The position numbers were made by a program, and so were the translations under genes. Below are positions 8,795 through 17,639 of a stretch of 64,000 bases of DNA, one piece after another; the stretch's first letter is position 1; every line of letters starts with the position of its first letter. The DNA comes from Pandoraea capi (GTDB taxonomy: Bacteria; Pseudomonadota; Gammaproteobacteria; Burkholderiales; Burkholderiaceae), in assembly GCF_902459735.1 (NCBI RefSeq), contig NZ_CABPRV010000012.1:124001-188000 (forward strand). Reading direction: 5' to 3'. Under the pieces are notes generated by a model. The model had not been told where the DNA came from and did not search any database. It saw nothing but the letters and a program-made list of their open reading frames with translations.

Positions 8795-9691
8795 ATGCAC
8801 TACGACCTGCAAGACCTGCGTGTTTTTCTGGCGGTAGCCGAGGAGGGCAATGTGTCGCGCGGCGCCCGGCGCTGCCACCTCGCTCCGTCGTCGGTCAGCT
8901 TGCGCATTCGCGGGCTGGAGGAGGCGCTCGGCGTGACCTTGCTGGAGCGGCAGGCGCGCGGCGTCACGCTCACGCGGGCGGGCGTGGTCATGCTCGAACA
9001 TGTGCGCCGCTGTATCGCCCAGCTAGGGCAGATGCATGCGGATCTCCTGCCGTTCGCACAGGGCGCAGCGCAGCACATCACGCTCTTCGCGAACAACAAC
9101 GCCATTCACTCGCACCTGCCCGACGATCTCGCACGCTTTCTGAGCACGCACCCGCGTGTGCGTATCGCGATGGAAGAGCGACTGGGGACGGAGATTGGCG
9201 GTGCGGTCGCCGCCGGGCAGGCCGATCTGGGGATTGTGGCGCTGGGGCCCGATCATCCCGATCTGACGTATCTGCCGTACCGGGAGGACCGTTTTGTCGT
9301 TATCGCGTCAGCGCAAAAGCCCATGGCGCGCAAGGCACGTGTGCGTCTGGCCGATTGCCTCAAGGAACCCTTCATCGCGCTGCCGAACGGTACGGCGTTG
9401 CATACGTACCTGATGAACCAGGCGGACGCGCTGGGTGCCCGGCTCGACGTCTGCGTACAAGTCTCGGACTATCCGGCCATCGTGCGGCTGGTCGCCGCTG
9501 GGGTGGGCGTGAGTATCGTGCCGGTTTCGGTGATCGCGCCGTCGGATCGCGAGACGCTGGCCGTCATCGAATTCAACGAGCCGTGGGCCGAGCGACATCA
9601 CCGCATTTGCGTCAGACCGGAAACGCTCGCCCGGCACCCCGTCGTGCGTGCCTTCATCGAAACGCTGACCGGGGCGCCGCTGCCGGACTGA
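8795..9691 (+). CDS. LysR-family regulator, divergent from amidase
   Basis: A 298-residue LysR-type regulator. The N-terminal winged helix-turn-helix is clear (VAEEGNVSRGARRCHLAPSS, then LEEALGVTLLERQARGVTLT). It is followed by a two-lobed effector-binding domain with typical segments such as ADLGIVALG and VAAGVGVSIVP. ATG 8795 is chosen because the recognisable HTH starts there; the open frame runs up to 8600 but that part is not protein-like. The 297-base gap to the amidase start holds a shared divergent regulatory region with no gene in it. It contains short repeated CGATCTC elements around 8560-8580 that I cannot assign. It most likely controls the amidase and perhaps dctA. Confidence 0.88.
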   Translation: MHYDLQDLRVFLAVAEEGNVSRGARRCHLAPSSVSLRIRGLEEALGVTLLERQARGVTLTRAGVVMLEHVRRCIAQLGQMHADLLPFAQGAAQHITLFANNNAIHSHLPDDLARFLSTHPRVRIAMEERLGTEIGGAVAAGQADLGIVALGPDHPDLTYLPYREDRFVVIASAQKPMARKARVRLADCLKEPFIALPNGTALHTYLMNQADALGARLDVCVQVSDYPAIVRLVAAGVGVSIVPVSVIAPSDRETLAVIEFNEPWAERHHRICVRPETLARHPVVRAFIETLTGAPLPD

Positions 9692-9703
9692 GTCAGTGCC
9701 GCG

Positions 9704-10594
9704 TCAGTCGTCGAGCAACGCGATCATGCGCTGCTTCGTGTAGTCGACGAACGCCTGCGCGAGTCGCGACGGCGGGTGCTGTGTCGAGGTGACCAGCGAA
9801 AAGCCCGACATGACCATAGGCTCGAAGGGCTTGACGATGACGCGTCCGGCTGCGTAGCGCGCGGTGACCTGATCGATGATCGCCACGCCCGCTCCGTGCT
9901 GCACCAGCACGCAGATGGCGGCCGACAACTGCGACTCCGCGCTCATCACCCGGTCGATCTGCCGCTCCGCGAAGAGCCGGTCGATGTACATCCGGTTATC
10001 GAATTCCTTCGGGTAGGAGATGAACGACTCGCCGCTCAGATCCTCCGGGCGGATCACGTCGCGGTCCGCAAGCCGATGACCGAGCGGCAGGATGCACCGC
10101 ATCGGGGCGCGATGCAGCGTTTCTACATCCACGCCCGCATGCGTGAGGGGGTGCGCGATGAAACCGACGTCGCAGCGTCGGCCCACCACCATATCGACCA
10201 CGATGCTCGACGCATGAATCAGCAGCGTCGTGCTGATGCCCGGATGCTCCCGCATGAAGCCGGTCAGCGTCGTCGGCAGGAACTCCAGCGCGAGCGCGGG
10301 CGCCCCGGCGATATGCAGCGAGCCGCGCCGTAACGACTTGATCTGCTCTGCCGTCTGCGCAATGCGGTCGATGCCCGCAAACGAGCGCTCCACCTCCTCG
10401 AACAACACCATCGCCTCGGGCGTCGGATTGAGCCGACCGTTGCTTCTGTCGAATAAGGAAAACCCTACGTCGGCTTCCAGATCGTTGATCAGGCGCGTGA
10501 CCGCCGGCTGCGAAATATGAAGCATGTCCGCCGCGCGGGTGACCGTCTGGCGCAGGATCAGCGCACGAAATGCCTCCAACTGCCGGATCTTCAT
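9704..10594 (-). CDS. LysR-family regulator of the ABC/dehydrogenase operon
   Basis: A 296-residue LysR-type regulator with the HTH in MKIRQLEAFRALILRQTVTR followed by LHISQPAVTRLINDLE. The effector domain contains LLIHASSIVVDMVVGRRCDV and VQHGAGVAIIDQ. Start at 10594 has GGGAGACGAG upstream; an in-frame ATG at 10618 is possible. It is divergent from the ABC transporter / dehydrogenase / ridA operon starting at 10767. By the usual LysR logic it should activate that operon in response to the imported substrate or its oxidation product. The gene ends 12 bases from the convergent LysR gene at 9691 with no evident terminator between them. Confidence 0.88.
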   Translation of the reverse strand: MKIRQLEAFRALILRQTVTRAADMLHISQPAVTRLINDLEADVGFSLFDRSNGRLNPTPEAMVLFEEVERSFAGIDRIAQTAEQIKSLRRGSLHIAGAPALALEFLPTTLTGFMREHPGISTTLLIHASSIVVDMVVGRRCDVGFIAHPLTHAGVDVETLHRAPMRCILPLGHRLADRDVIRPEDLSGESFISYPKEFDNRMYIDRLFAERQIDRVMSAESQLSAAICVLVQHGAGVAIIDQVTARYAAGRVIVKPFEPMVMSGFSLVTSTQHPPSRLAQAFVDYTKQRMIALLDD

Positions 10595-10653
10595 CGAAGC
10601 CTCGTCTCCCTGCGCCATAACATTTACGTATGGCGGAGCAAAAAAATGTGATT

Positions 10654-10684
10654 TGACCCTGCGTGTGTCGAAAATGACCCTACG
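10654..10684. promoter_or_regulatory. Direct repeat in divergent promoter region
   Basis: TGACCCTGCG at 10654-10663 recurs as TGACCCTACG at 10675-10684. The centre-to-centre distance is 21 bp, two helical turns, so a protein could bind both on one face. The repeats lie in the 172-base gap between the LysR gene (10594, minus) and the ABC operon (10767, plus). It is a plausible binding site for the LysR protein. That role is inference. Confidence 0.4.
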
Positions 10685-10766
10685 AAAACCACGCAATAGT
10701 TTGATTTTTTTTCGTAATGCCGGGCCATAACATCACATAACACTGCATCACGCAAGGAGCTTCCCG

Positions 10767-11831
10767 ATGAAGACTGTTGTTCCCCAAACGTTTCGCAAGC
10801 TCGGTCGCACCGCTGTCGTTTGCGCTGCTGCCGGTCTCGTTTTTGGCGCTACCGCTGCGCACGCCGACACCACGCTGTACGTCGGCGCCTATGGCGGGTC
10901 GTTCGAGCAGATGCTCAAGAAGGACGTTATTCCCGGCTTCGAACGGGCCAACCCGGGCACCAAGGTGGTGATCGTGCCGGGCGATTCGACGACGACGCTC
11001 GCGAAGCTCCAGGCGCAAAAGGGCAAGGCCGGTATGGACGTGGTCTTCCTCGATGACGGTCCGATGTATCAGGCCATTCAGATGGGCTTCTGCGGCAAGC
11101 TCGCCGACGCGCCGGTCTATCAGGATCTGTACGACATTGCGAAGTTCAAGAACGGTAACGCCGTGGCGGCCGGGCTGATCGCCACGGGTATCGCCTACAA
11201 CACGCGTCTGTTCCAGGCCAAGGGCTGGCCGGCGCCGACGTCGTGGAAGGAACTGTCGGACCCGAAGTACAAGGGCAAGCTCGTGATGCCGAGCATCAAG
11301 AACACCTACGGTCTGCATGCCTTGCTCGTCGAGTCGAAGCTCAACGGCGGCAGCGACGCGAACATCGATCCGGGCTTCAAGGAGATGGAGAAGATCGCGC
11401 CGAACGTGCTGTCGTTCGATCCGTCGCCGGGCAAGATCGCCGAGCTGTTCCAGGCCGATGAAGTTGCGATCGCCGTGTGGGGCAATGGCCGCGTGCAGGC
11501 GCTGCGTCAGCAGGGCATTCCGGTCGAATTCGTCTATCCGAAGGAAGGCGCAGTCGCGCTCGGCATGGGTATGTGTGTGGTCGACAAGTCGGCCAACGAC
11601 GCACTCGCGCAGAAGTTCATCCAGATGATCCTCTCGCCGCAGACGCAGGCCGTGCTGGCGGAAAGCCAGGGCGTCGCGCCGTCGAACAAGAAGACGCAAC
11701 TGTCGATGGCCGTGGCCGCACGTGTGCCGTCGCCGGCGCAGATCGACAAGCTCGTGCGCGTCGACTGGGACGTGGTGAACGCCAAGCGTGCCGACTGGAC
11801 GCAGCGCTGGAATCGTCAGATCGAGCGTTGA
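10767..11831 (+). CDS. Periplasmic substrate-binding protein of PotD/PotF-type ABC importer
   Basis: A 354-residue secreted protein. A signal peptide with an AHA-D cleavage site near residue 33 is followed by the extracellular solute-binding fold of the polyamine/iron group: TLYVGAYGGSFEQMLKKDV at the start of the mature chain, then IATGIAYNTRLFQAKG and GNGRVQALRQQG. It should capture the substrate for the ATPase and two permeases encoded directly downstream. The family covers putrescine, spermidine, Fe3+ and various amino-acid-like amines. The downstream dehydrogenase genes argue for an amine or amino-acid-like ligand here rather than iron. AAGGAG precedes the start at good spacing. Confidence 0.88.
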   Translation: MKTVVPQTFRKLGRTAVVCAAAGLVFGATAAHADTTLYVGAYGGSFEQMLKKDVIPGFERANPGTKVVIVPGDSTTTLAKLQAQKGKAGMDVVFLDDGPMYQAIQMGFCGKLADAPVYQDLYDIAKFKNGNAVAAGLIATGIAYNTRLFQAKGWPAPTSWKELSDPKYKGKLVMPSIKNTYGLHALLVESKLNGGSDANIDPGFKEMEKIAPNVLSFDPSPGKIAELFQADEVAIAVWGNGRVQALRQQGIPVEFVYPKEGAVALGMGMCVVDKSANDALAQKFIQMILSPQTQAVLAESQGVAPSNKKTQLSMAVAARVPSPAQIDKLVRVDWDVVNAKRADWTQRWNRQIER

Positions 11832-11880
11832 GTCGTTGGTTGAGCCTTCATTTGAGCGTCCGTTGGAGAACACAAGCGTC

Positions 11881-12999
11881 ATGAGCACCCGCACCCCCAC
11901 AAGTACAACTGCGACGACGCCTTATCTGCGCGTCGAACAACTCGGCAAATGCTTCGGCGACACCGTCGCCGTCGAGGGCGTCGATCTTTCGATCGCGCAG
12001 GGCGAGTTCATCTCCTTGTTGGGGCCGTCCGGCTGCGGCAAGACGACCACGTTGCAGATGATCGCCGGCTTCGTGACGCCGACGTCCGGCCGGATTCTGC
12101 TCGAAGGCCGCGATCTGACGCCGGTGCCGCCGGAAAAGCGCGGGCTCGGGATCGTCTTCCAGAGCTACGCGCTGTTTCCGCACATGACCGTGGCGCAGAA
12201 CGTAGCGTTCGGTCTGGACATGCGGCGCGTTGATCCCGGCGAGAAGCAACGCCGGGTGAAGGACGCGCTGGAGCTGGTGCACCTCGGTCAGCACGCACAA
12301 CGCTATCCGCGCGAACTCTCGGGCGGGCAGCGTCAGCGTGTGGCACTGGCGCGCGCGATGGTCATCGCGCCGCCGGTGCTGTTGCTCGACGAGCCGCTCT
12401 CGAACCTCGACGCCAAGCTGCGCGAGCAGATGCAGGACGAGTTGCGCGCGATTCAGCGCAAGGTCGGTACGACCACCATCATGGTCACGCACGATCAGGC
12501 CGAAGCGCTCGCCATCAGCGACCGCGTGGTGTTGCTCAACGCCGGGCGTGTGGTGCGCATCGATACGCCGCACGACGTGTATGAAGACCCGCGCGCCACG
12601 TTTGCGGCGAGCTTCATCGGGCAGACCAATCTCATCACCGGTCAGCTCGACGTGCGCGGCGGTGTGGCGTTGCTCGAAGTGCAGGGGCTGCGGCTGGTGC
12701 TGTCGCCTGCGCAGGCGGGACTCGCGTCGGCGGAGGCCGCCAATGCTGCCAATGCTGCGGTCACGTTCTGTCTGCGTCCTGAACGGATCCGGCTGACGTC
12801 GGCCGCTGCCGGGCGCGTGCCGGGGCGCGTTGCACAGCGCAGCTTCCACGGCAACCACTGGCTGCTCACCGTGTCGACCGCGCTGGGCGATCTGCGCGTG
12901 CTCGTATCGAACGACGGCGTGGTCGCCGCCAATGACGGCGATGCCGTCGGGCTCGACTGGGCCGACGACGCCCTGCGTCTGGTACAGGAGAGCGCATGA
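11881..12999 (+). CDS. PotA/PotG-type ABC importer ATPase
   Basis: A 372-residue ATP-binding subunit. The Walker A motif GPSGCGKTT is at residues 48-56, the Q-loop is in VFQSYALFPHMTV, the ABC signature is LSGGQRQRVALARA, and Walker B is VLLLDEPLSNLD with the H-loop in VTHDQAEA. The C-terminal third is a TOBE-like regulatory domain (CLRPERIRL), as in PotA and PotG. The open frame begins at 11788, but ATG 11881 aligns with the family start. The stop overlaps the next permease start by four bases (ATGA), implying translational coupling. It energises uptake together with the permeases at 12996 and 13949. Confidence 0.92.
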   Translation: MSTRTPTSTTATTPYLRVEQLGKCFGDTVAVEGVDLSIAQGEFISLLGPSGCGKTTTLQMIAGFVTPTSGRILLEGRDLTPVPPEKRGLGIVFQSYALFPHMTVAQNVAFGLDMRRVDPGEKQRRVKDALELVHLGQHAQRYPRELSGGQRQRVALARAMVIAPPVLLLDEPLSNLDAKLREQMQDELRAIQRKVGTTTIMVTHDQAEALAISDRVVLLNAGRVVRIDTPHDVYEDPRATFAASFIGQTNLITGQLDVRGGVALLEVQGLRLVLSPAQAGLASAEAANAANAAVTFCLRPERIRLTSAAAGRVPGRVAQRSFHGNHWLLTVSTALGDLRVLVSNDGVVAANDGDAVGLDWADDALRLVQESA

Positions 13000-13934
13000 A
13001 CGCCGCGACGTCCACGCCACCGGGCGCGAGTGCCGTGCAAGCGGCGAAGCCGTCGACGGCGGTCTCCCCGGAGGTCGCCAGCCAGCGGCGTGCCGCCTGG
13101 ACGCTGGTCATGCCGGCCACGCTGTACTTCCTCGTCTTGCTCGCCGTCCCGCTCGTCCTGACCTTCGTGCTGAGTCTGCATGGCTTCGATCCGAATTCGG
13201 GGGGCATTCTGCCGACGGTGTCGTTGCAGCATTACCTCGACATCGTCACGGACAGCTACTTCTACGAGATCTTCCTGCGCACGTTGCTGTTGTCGGTCGG
13301 CGTCACGCTGCTGTGCGTGCTCGTCGGCGTGCCCGAGGCGTATTTCCTGTTCCGCATGCGTGACCCGTGGCGCTCGCTGTGCCTGGTGCTCGTGCTCGGT
13401 CCGCTGCTGATTTCGGTCGTCGTTCGCACGCTCGGCTGGTCGATTCTGCTCGGCCGTGAAGGGCTCATCAATACGGTGCTCACGAAGCTCGGTCTCGTCG
13501 ACCATCCGTTGCAGATGCTGTTCACGATGGGCGCGGTCACGGTGGCGCTGGTGCATGTGCTGGTGCCGCTGATGGTGCTCTCGGTGTGGACGTCGCTCAC
13601 GCGGCTAGACCCGGCCGTGGCCCATGCCGCACGCTCACTCGGTGCGGGGCGCGCGACGGTGATGTGGCGGGTGGTGTTGCCGCAGATCACGCCGGGCATT
13701 CTCTCCGGCAGCCTGATCGTGTTCGCCCTGACGGCCAGCGCGTTTGCCACGCCGGCACTGATCGGTGGCCGTCGTCTGAAGGTCGTGGCGACCACGGCGT
13801 ACGACGAATTCCTCGGCACGCTGAACTGGCCGCTGGGCGCGGCGATCGCCATCGTGCTGCTGATCGTCAACGTGCTCATCATCAGCGGTTACAACCGCGC
13901 ACTCGAGAAGCGCTTTACGCGCCGTCTCGGCTGA
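12996..13934 (+). CDS. ABC importer permease, PotB/PotH-type
   Basis: A 312-residue inner-membrane permease with a ~30-residue hydrophilic N-terminal extension and six predicted membrane segments. The EAA loop that docks onto the ATPase is AARSLGAGRATVMWRVVLPQ, followed by ITPGI. The paired permease follows after 14 bases, so the transporter is a heterodimer as in PotBC/PotHI. Its start overlaps the ATPase stop (ATGA). Substrate as for the binding protein: an amine-like compound is inferred from context. Confidence 0.9.
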   Translation: MNAATSTPPGASAVQAAKPSTAVSPEVASQRRAAWTLVMPATLYFLVLLAVPLVLTFVLSLHGFDPNSGGILPTVSLQHYLDIVTDSYFYEIFLRTLLLSVGVTLLCVLVGVPEAYFLFRMRDPWRSLCLVLVLGPLLISVVVRTLGWSILLGREGLINTVLTKLGLVDHPLQMLFTMGAVTVALVHVLVPLMVLSVWTSLTRLDPAVAHAARSLGAGRATVMWRVVLPQITPGILSGSLIVFALTASAFATPALIGGRRLKVVATTAYDEFLGTLNWPLGAAIAIVLLIVNVLIISGYNRALEKRFTRRLG

Positions 13935-13948
13935 CGGGAGGCCCTCAC

Positions 13949-14764
13949 ATGTCTTCGCAAGATTCTCAGTACGACCGCAACGGCCTCGGTGCGCTCGTGT
14001 TCCATGGGGTATTTCTCGTCTTCATCCTGGCGCCGCTGGTCGTCGTGTGTCTGGTGGCCTTCACGCCGGACAACTTCCTCTCGATTCCGACGCAGCACTT
14101 CTCGTTGCGCTGGTTCAAGTCGCTCATGGGCGACGAGGATTTCCAGTCGGCATTGCGCACCAGCCTCTGGCTGGGCGTGATGTCCGCCACGGTGTCGACG
14201 GTGCTGGCCGTGCCCACCGCGATGGGGCTCGCGCGCTATCGCTTTCCGGGGCGCGACGCGATCAACTCGTTCCTGCTCTCGCCGCTGATGATTCCGCCGG
14301 TGGTGCTGGGTATCGCCTTCCTGCGGCTGTTCACGCTGCTGGACATGGGCGGCTCGTTCGAAAGTCTGGTCGCCTGTCACGCGTTGCTCATCTTCCCGTA
14401 TGCCCTGCGTCTGATCATGGCGGCGCTCGTCGGTCAGGCGGATGAAGGCGAACGTGCGGCGCGCTCGCTCGGCGCGGGGCGCTGGACGACCTTCCGCCGG
14501 ATCACGCTGCCGGCGATCCTGCCGGGTGTGGCGGGCGGCTGGGTGCTGGCGTTCATCAACAGTTTCGACGAACTCACGGCGACGATCTTCGTGACTTCGC
14601 CCGAGACGATCACGCTGCCGGTGCGCATCTACATGAACATGAGCGAGACGGTGGACCCGAGCGTGGCAGCGATTTCGACGCTGCTCATCGGCCTGACGCT
14701 CGCCGTGATGCTGGTGCTCGATCGCATCTACGGATTGAACAAAGTTCTGGTTGGAAATCACTAA
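13949..14764 (+). CDS. ABC importer permease, PotC/PotI-type
   Basis: A 271-residue six-helix permease, partner of the preceding gene product. The EAA loop is AARSLGAGRWTTFRRITLPA. The family hallmark FDELTATIFVTSPETITLPV, typical of PotC/PotI, is present near the end. ATG 13949 follows GGGAGG at suitable spacing; the longer open frame upstream overlaps the previous permease. Only 3 bases separate its stop from the start of the FAD oxidoreductase, so transport and catabolism genes form one transcription unit. Confidence 0.9.
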   Translation: MSSQDSQYDRNGLGALVFHGVFLVFILAPLVVVCLVAFTPDNFLSIPTQHFSLRWFKSLMGDEDFQSALRTSLWLGVMSATVSTVLAVPTAMGLARYRFPGRDAINSFLLSPLMIPPVVLGIAFLRLFTLLDMGGSFESLVACHALLIFPYALRLIMAALVGQADEGERAARSLGAGRWTTFRRITLPAILPGVAGGWVLAFINSFDELTATIFVTSPETITLPVRIYMNMSETVDPSVAAISTLLIGLTLAVMLVLDRIYGLNKVLVGNH

Positions 14765-14767
14765 AAC

Positions 14768-15868
14768 ATGCAAAAGACATACGATATCGCCGTCATCGGC
14801 GGTGGCCTCGTCGGCATGGCGATTGCCTACGGGCTCGCCAAGCGCGGACAACGCGTCGTCGTTTGCGATGGCGAAGACAACTCGCTGCGTGCCGCTCGCG
14901 GCAACTTCGGGTTGGTCTGGGTGCAAGGCAAGGGAGGCACCTGCACCAACTATGCACGCTGGTCGCTGCACTCGGCGAACACCTGGCAGGGCATGGCCGA
15001 CGAGCTGTTTGCGCGTACCGGTGTGGACGTCGGCTTTCAACGGCCGGGCGGCTTCAACATCGCGCAGACCGCCGAGGAGCTTGCCGTGAAGGTCGAGAGC
15101 ATGCGCAAGCTCAAGGAAGCCGAGCCCGCGCTCGTCTACGAAGTGCTCGATCACGATGCACTGGCCGAACGTCTACCGGCTATCGGTCCCGACGTGCACG
15201 GCGCGATCTATTCCCCGAACGACGGCCACGTGAGCCCGCTGTACACGCTGCGTGCGCTGTTCGCCGCGTTCGAGCAGGCGGGTGGCGAGTATGCGCCCAA
15301 CGGCCGTGTGACCGACATCCGTCATCTGGGCAACGCCTTTCGCGTCAGCATGGGCGACGTGTCGTTCGAAGCCGGCCGCGTGGTGCTTGCCGCCGGACTG
15401 GGCAATCGCGATCTCGCACCGATGGTCGGGCTCAATGCCCCCGTCAAGCCGCTGCGCGGGCAGATTCTCGTGACCGAGCGTGTCAAACCGTTCCTCGACT
15501 ATCCGACCATCTATGTGCGTCAGACCGTTGAAGGCTCCGTCATGCTCGGCGACTCGGCCGAAGACGTGGGCTTTAACGATGGCGTCACGCCGGACGTGCT
15601 CGCCGACATCGCGCGGCGGGGCATTGCACCGTTCCCCATTCTCAAGAATGTGCGCGTGGTGCGCGCGTGGGGCGCGTTGCGCGTGATGACCGCCGACGGT
15701 CTGCCGATCTACGAGGAATCGGAAGCCTGTCCGGGCGCCTTCCTCGCGACCTGCCACAGCGGCGTGACGCTTGCCGCTGCGCATTGTGAAACCATCGCGC
15801 CGTGGATTCTCGGCGCCGAACGCCCCGCGCTTCTGGATCATTTCTATGCCAAACGTTTCGCTGCTTAA
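14768..15868 (+). CDS. FAD-dependent amino acid dehydrogenase subunit (DadA/OoxB/LhpB-like)
   Basis: A 366-residue flavoprotein with the Rossmann FAD motif VIGGGLVGMAIAYGLAKRG at the N-terminus and a DAO-fold body (RGNFGLVWVQGKGG, LRVMTADGLPIYE). It resembles the catalytic subunit of heterotrimeric dehydrogenases: opine oxidase OoxB, D-hydroxyproline dehydrogenase LhpB and HcnC. These oxidise an amine C-N bond to an imine and pass electrons to the FAD/FeS subunit. The next two genes encode the other two subunits (overlapping by 23 bases and then by ATGA), so a three-subunit complex is very likely. Substrate unknown; HCN synthase is unlikely given the ABC importer and RidA. Confidence 0.85.
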   Translation: MQKTYDIAVIGGGLVGMAIAYGLAKRGQRVVVCDGEDNSLRAARGNFGLVWVQGKGGTCTNYARWSLHSANTWQGMADELFARTGVDVGFQRPGGFNIAQTAEELAVKVESMRKLKEAEPALVYEVLDHDALAERLPAIGPDVHGAIYSPNDGHVSPLYTLRALFAAFEQAGGEYAPNGRVTDIRHLGNAFRVSMGDVSFEAGRVVLAAGLGNRDLAPMVGLNAPVKPLRGQILVTERVKPFLDYPTIYVRQTVEGSVMLGDSAEDVGFNDGVTPDVLADIARRGIAPFPILKNVRVVRAWGALRVMTADGLPIYEESEACPGAFLATCHSGVTLAAAHCETIAPWILGAERPALLDHFYAKRFAA

Positions 15869-16154
15869 GTCGCTGGCGCGCAAGGATGGCGCGACGGTGC
15901 GGATGTTTATCGAAGGGACGCCGGTCGATGTGCCGACGGACATGAACGTGGCGGCCGCCTTGCTCTTCGCGGGTGTGACGGCCTGCCGCACGACGCCCGT
16001 GACCGGCAGCGACCGCGCGCCGTTTTGCATGATGGGCGTGTGTTTCGACTGTCTCGTGGAGATCGACGGGGTACCGAACCGGCAGGGGTGCATGACGCCC
16101 GTGCGCGAGGGAATGCAGGTACGTCGCATGGATGGCGCAAGGAGTCTGGCATGA
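15846..16154 (+). CDS. Small (2Fe-2S) subunit of the heterotrimeric dehydrogenase
   Basis: A 102-residue ferredoxin-like subunit with a cysteine cluster: FCMMGVCFDCLVEIDG followed by RQGCMTPV. The pattern C-x4-C-x2-C-x11-C matches the small subunits of opine oxidase, D-hydroxyproline dehydrogenase (LhpF) and HcnA. It would relay electrons between the two flavoproteins. Its start lies 23 bases inside the preceding gene, and its stop overlaps the next start (ATGA), the tight packing expected for stoichiometric subunits. Confidence 0.85.
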   Translation: MPNVSLLKSLARKDGATVRMFIEGTPVDVPTDMNVAAALLFAGVTACRTTPVTGSDRAPFCMMGVCFDCLVEIDGVPNRQGCMTPVREGMQVRRMDGARSLA

Positions 16155-17584
16155 GCACGAAGCACGTGGATTTGTTGGTCGTCGGCGCCGGACCTGCGGG
16201 ACTGGCGGCGGCGCTCGAAGCGAAGCGTCATGGACTGGAGCCGCTGGTCGTCGATGAAAACGCGCTGCCCGGCGGTCAGATTTACCGCAGCGTGAACCGC
16301 TCGCCGCTCGCCGATCCGGGCGTGCTCGGGCCGGATTATCTGCGCGGACGCGCGCTCGTCGACGCGTTCACCGAAGCGAACATCGCCTACTGGCCGCAAA
16401 CGCTCGCCTGGCAGATCGGCGCGGACAAGCGCGTCTCGGTCACCCGCCAGAGTGCGGGCGGCGGCACGCTGCAAATCGAAGCGGGCGCGATCGTGCTCGC
16501 GAGCGGCGCACAGGAGCGCCCGTTCCCGATTCCGGGATGGACGTTGCCCGGCGTGATGGGTGTCGGGGCGGCGCAGACGTTGCTCAAGGCCTCGGCGCTG
16601 GTGCCGGATACCCCGGCCGTGCTGGCGGGCTGCGGCCCGTTGCTCTACCTGTTCGCGTGGCAGCTCATCAATGCCGGCGTGCCGGTGCGGGCGATTCTCG
16701 ACACGGCCGAGGCGAGCGCGCGCCGCGAAGCGCTGCGTCACGCAGGCGGCGCTTTGCGCGCGCCGTCCTATCTGTTCAAGGGCTTCAAGTTGCTGAGCGC
16801 GATTCGCGCGGCAGGCGTACAGCATGTCAAGCACGTGTCGTCGTTGCGCGTGCTCGGCAAAGCGCAGGCAGAAGCCATCGAATATGTCGTGGACGGCAAG
16901 ACGCAACGCATCGATACGGCCCTGGTGTTGCTGCATCAGGGCGTGATTCCGAATACGCAGGTCACGCGCTCGATCGGTTGCGATCACGTATGGGATGAGG
17001 CACAGCTGTGCTGGCGTCCGAAGACCGATAGCTGGGGCGAGACCAGTGTGCCGGGCATCTTCGTCGCAGGCGACGGCGCGGGCATCGGCGGGGCATTGGC
17101 GGCGGAGCCGTCCGGGCGTCTCGCCGCCGCTCAGGCCGCCATGAAGCTGGGCAGGCTCGATGCCGCCAAGCGCGACTCGCGGGCGTTGTCGCTGCGTCGC
17201 GAACTGGCCTCGCACACGTCGATCCGTCCGTTCCTCGACGCGCTGTATCGACCGGCCGACGGCTTTCGCGCGCCGGCTGACGACAGCACCATCGTGTGCC
17301 GTTGCGAAGAGGTCACCGCAGGCGACGTGCGCCGCATGGCAGGTCTGGGGTGCGTCGGACCGAACCAGACGAAGACCTTCTCGCGCTGCGGCATGGGCCC
17401 GTGTCAGGGCCGGTTCTGCGGCATGACCGTGGCCGAACTGCTGGCGCAGGCGCAGGGCTGCCCGGTGCCGGAAGTCGGCTACTACCGCATCCGTCCGCCG
17501 ATCAAGCCGGTCACGCTGGGTGAGCTGGCGTCGGCGATCGAAGCCCCCGAATTCCTGAGTGAACGCGCAGGTTTCCCCAAGTAG
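16151..17584 (+). CDS. FAD/BFD-type FeS subunit of the heterotrimeric dehydrogenase (OoxA/LhpE-like)
   Basis: A 477-residue protein with an N-terminal FAD/NAD-linked reductase fold (LLVVGAGPAGLAAALEAKRH, later TSVPGIFVAGDGAGIGGALA). The C-terminal BFD-like [2Fe-2S] domain starts near residue 383 (CRCEEV, then CGMGPCQGRFCG). This is the architecture of OoxA, LhpE and HcnB. With the two preceding genes it makes a complete alpha-beta-gamma dehydrogenase. Acceptors are probably quinones or another carrier rather than oxygen. It ends 55 bases before ridA. Confidence 0.87.
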   Translation: MSTKHVDLLVVGAGPAGLAAALEAKRHGLEPLVVDENALPGGQIYRSVNRSPLADPGVLGPDYLRGRALVDAFTEANIAYWPQTLAWQIGADKRVSVTRQSAGGGTLQIEAGAIVLASGAQERPFPIPGWTLPGVMGVGAAQTLLKASALVPDTPAVLAGCGPLLYLFAWQLINAGVPVRAILDTAEASARREALRHAGGALRAPSYLFKGFKLLSAIRAAGVQHVKHVSSLRVLGKAQAEAIEYVVDGKTQRIDTALVLLHQGVIPNTQVTRSIGCDHVWDEAQLCWRPKTDSWGETSVPGIFVAGDGAGIGGALAAEPSGRLAAAQAAMKLGRLDAAKRDSRALSLRRELASHTSIRPFLDALYRPADGFRAPADDSTIVCRCEEVTAGDVRRMAGLGCVGPNQTKTFSRCGMGPCQGRFCGMTVAELLAQAQGCPVPEVGYYRIRPPIKPVTLGELASAIEAPEFLSERAGFPK

Positions 17585-17639
17585 GTGAGACGGTAAACGC
17601 CTTTCATCTACTCTTTTTATTCCTTTTGGAGACGTGGTA

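Noticed and set aside
15173-17215. A 680-codon open frame antisense to the dehydrogenase subunit genes
   Set aside because: It crosses three overlapping real genes, has no ribosome-binding site and no family features.
14768-17584. Reading the three dehydrogenase genes as hydrogen cyanide synthase (hcnABC)
   Set aside because: The fold is shared, but gene order differs from hcnABC and the attached ABC importer and RidA fit amine or opine catabolism better.
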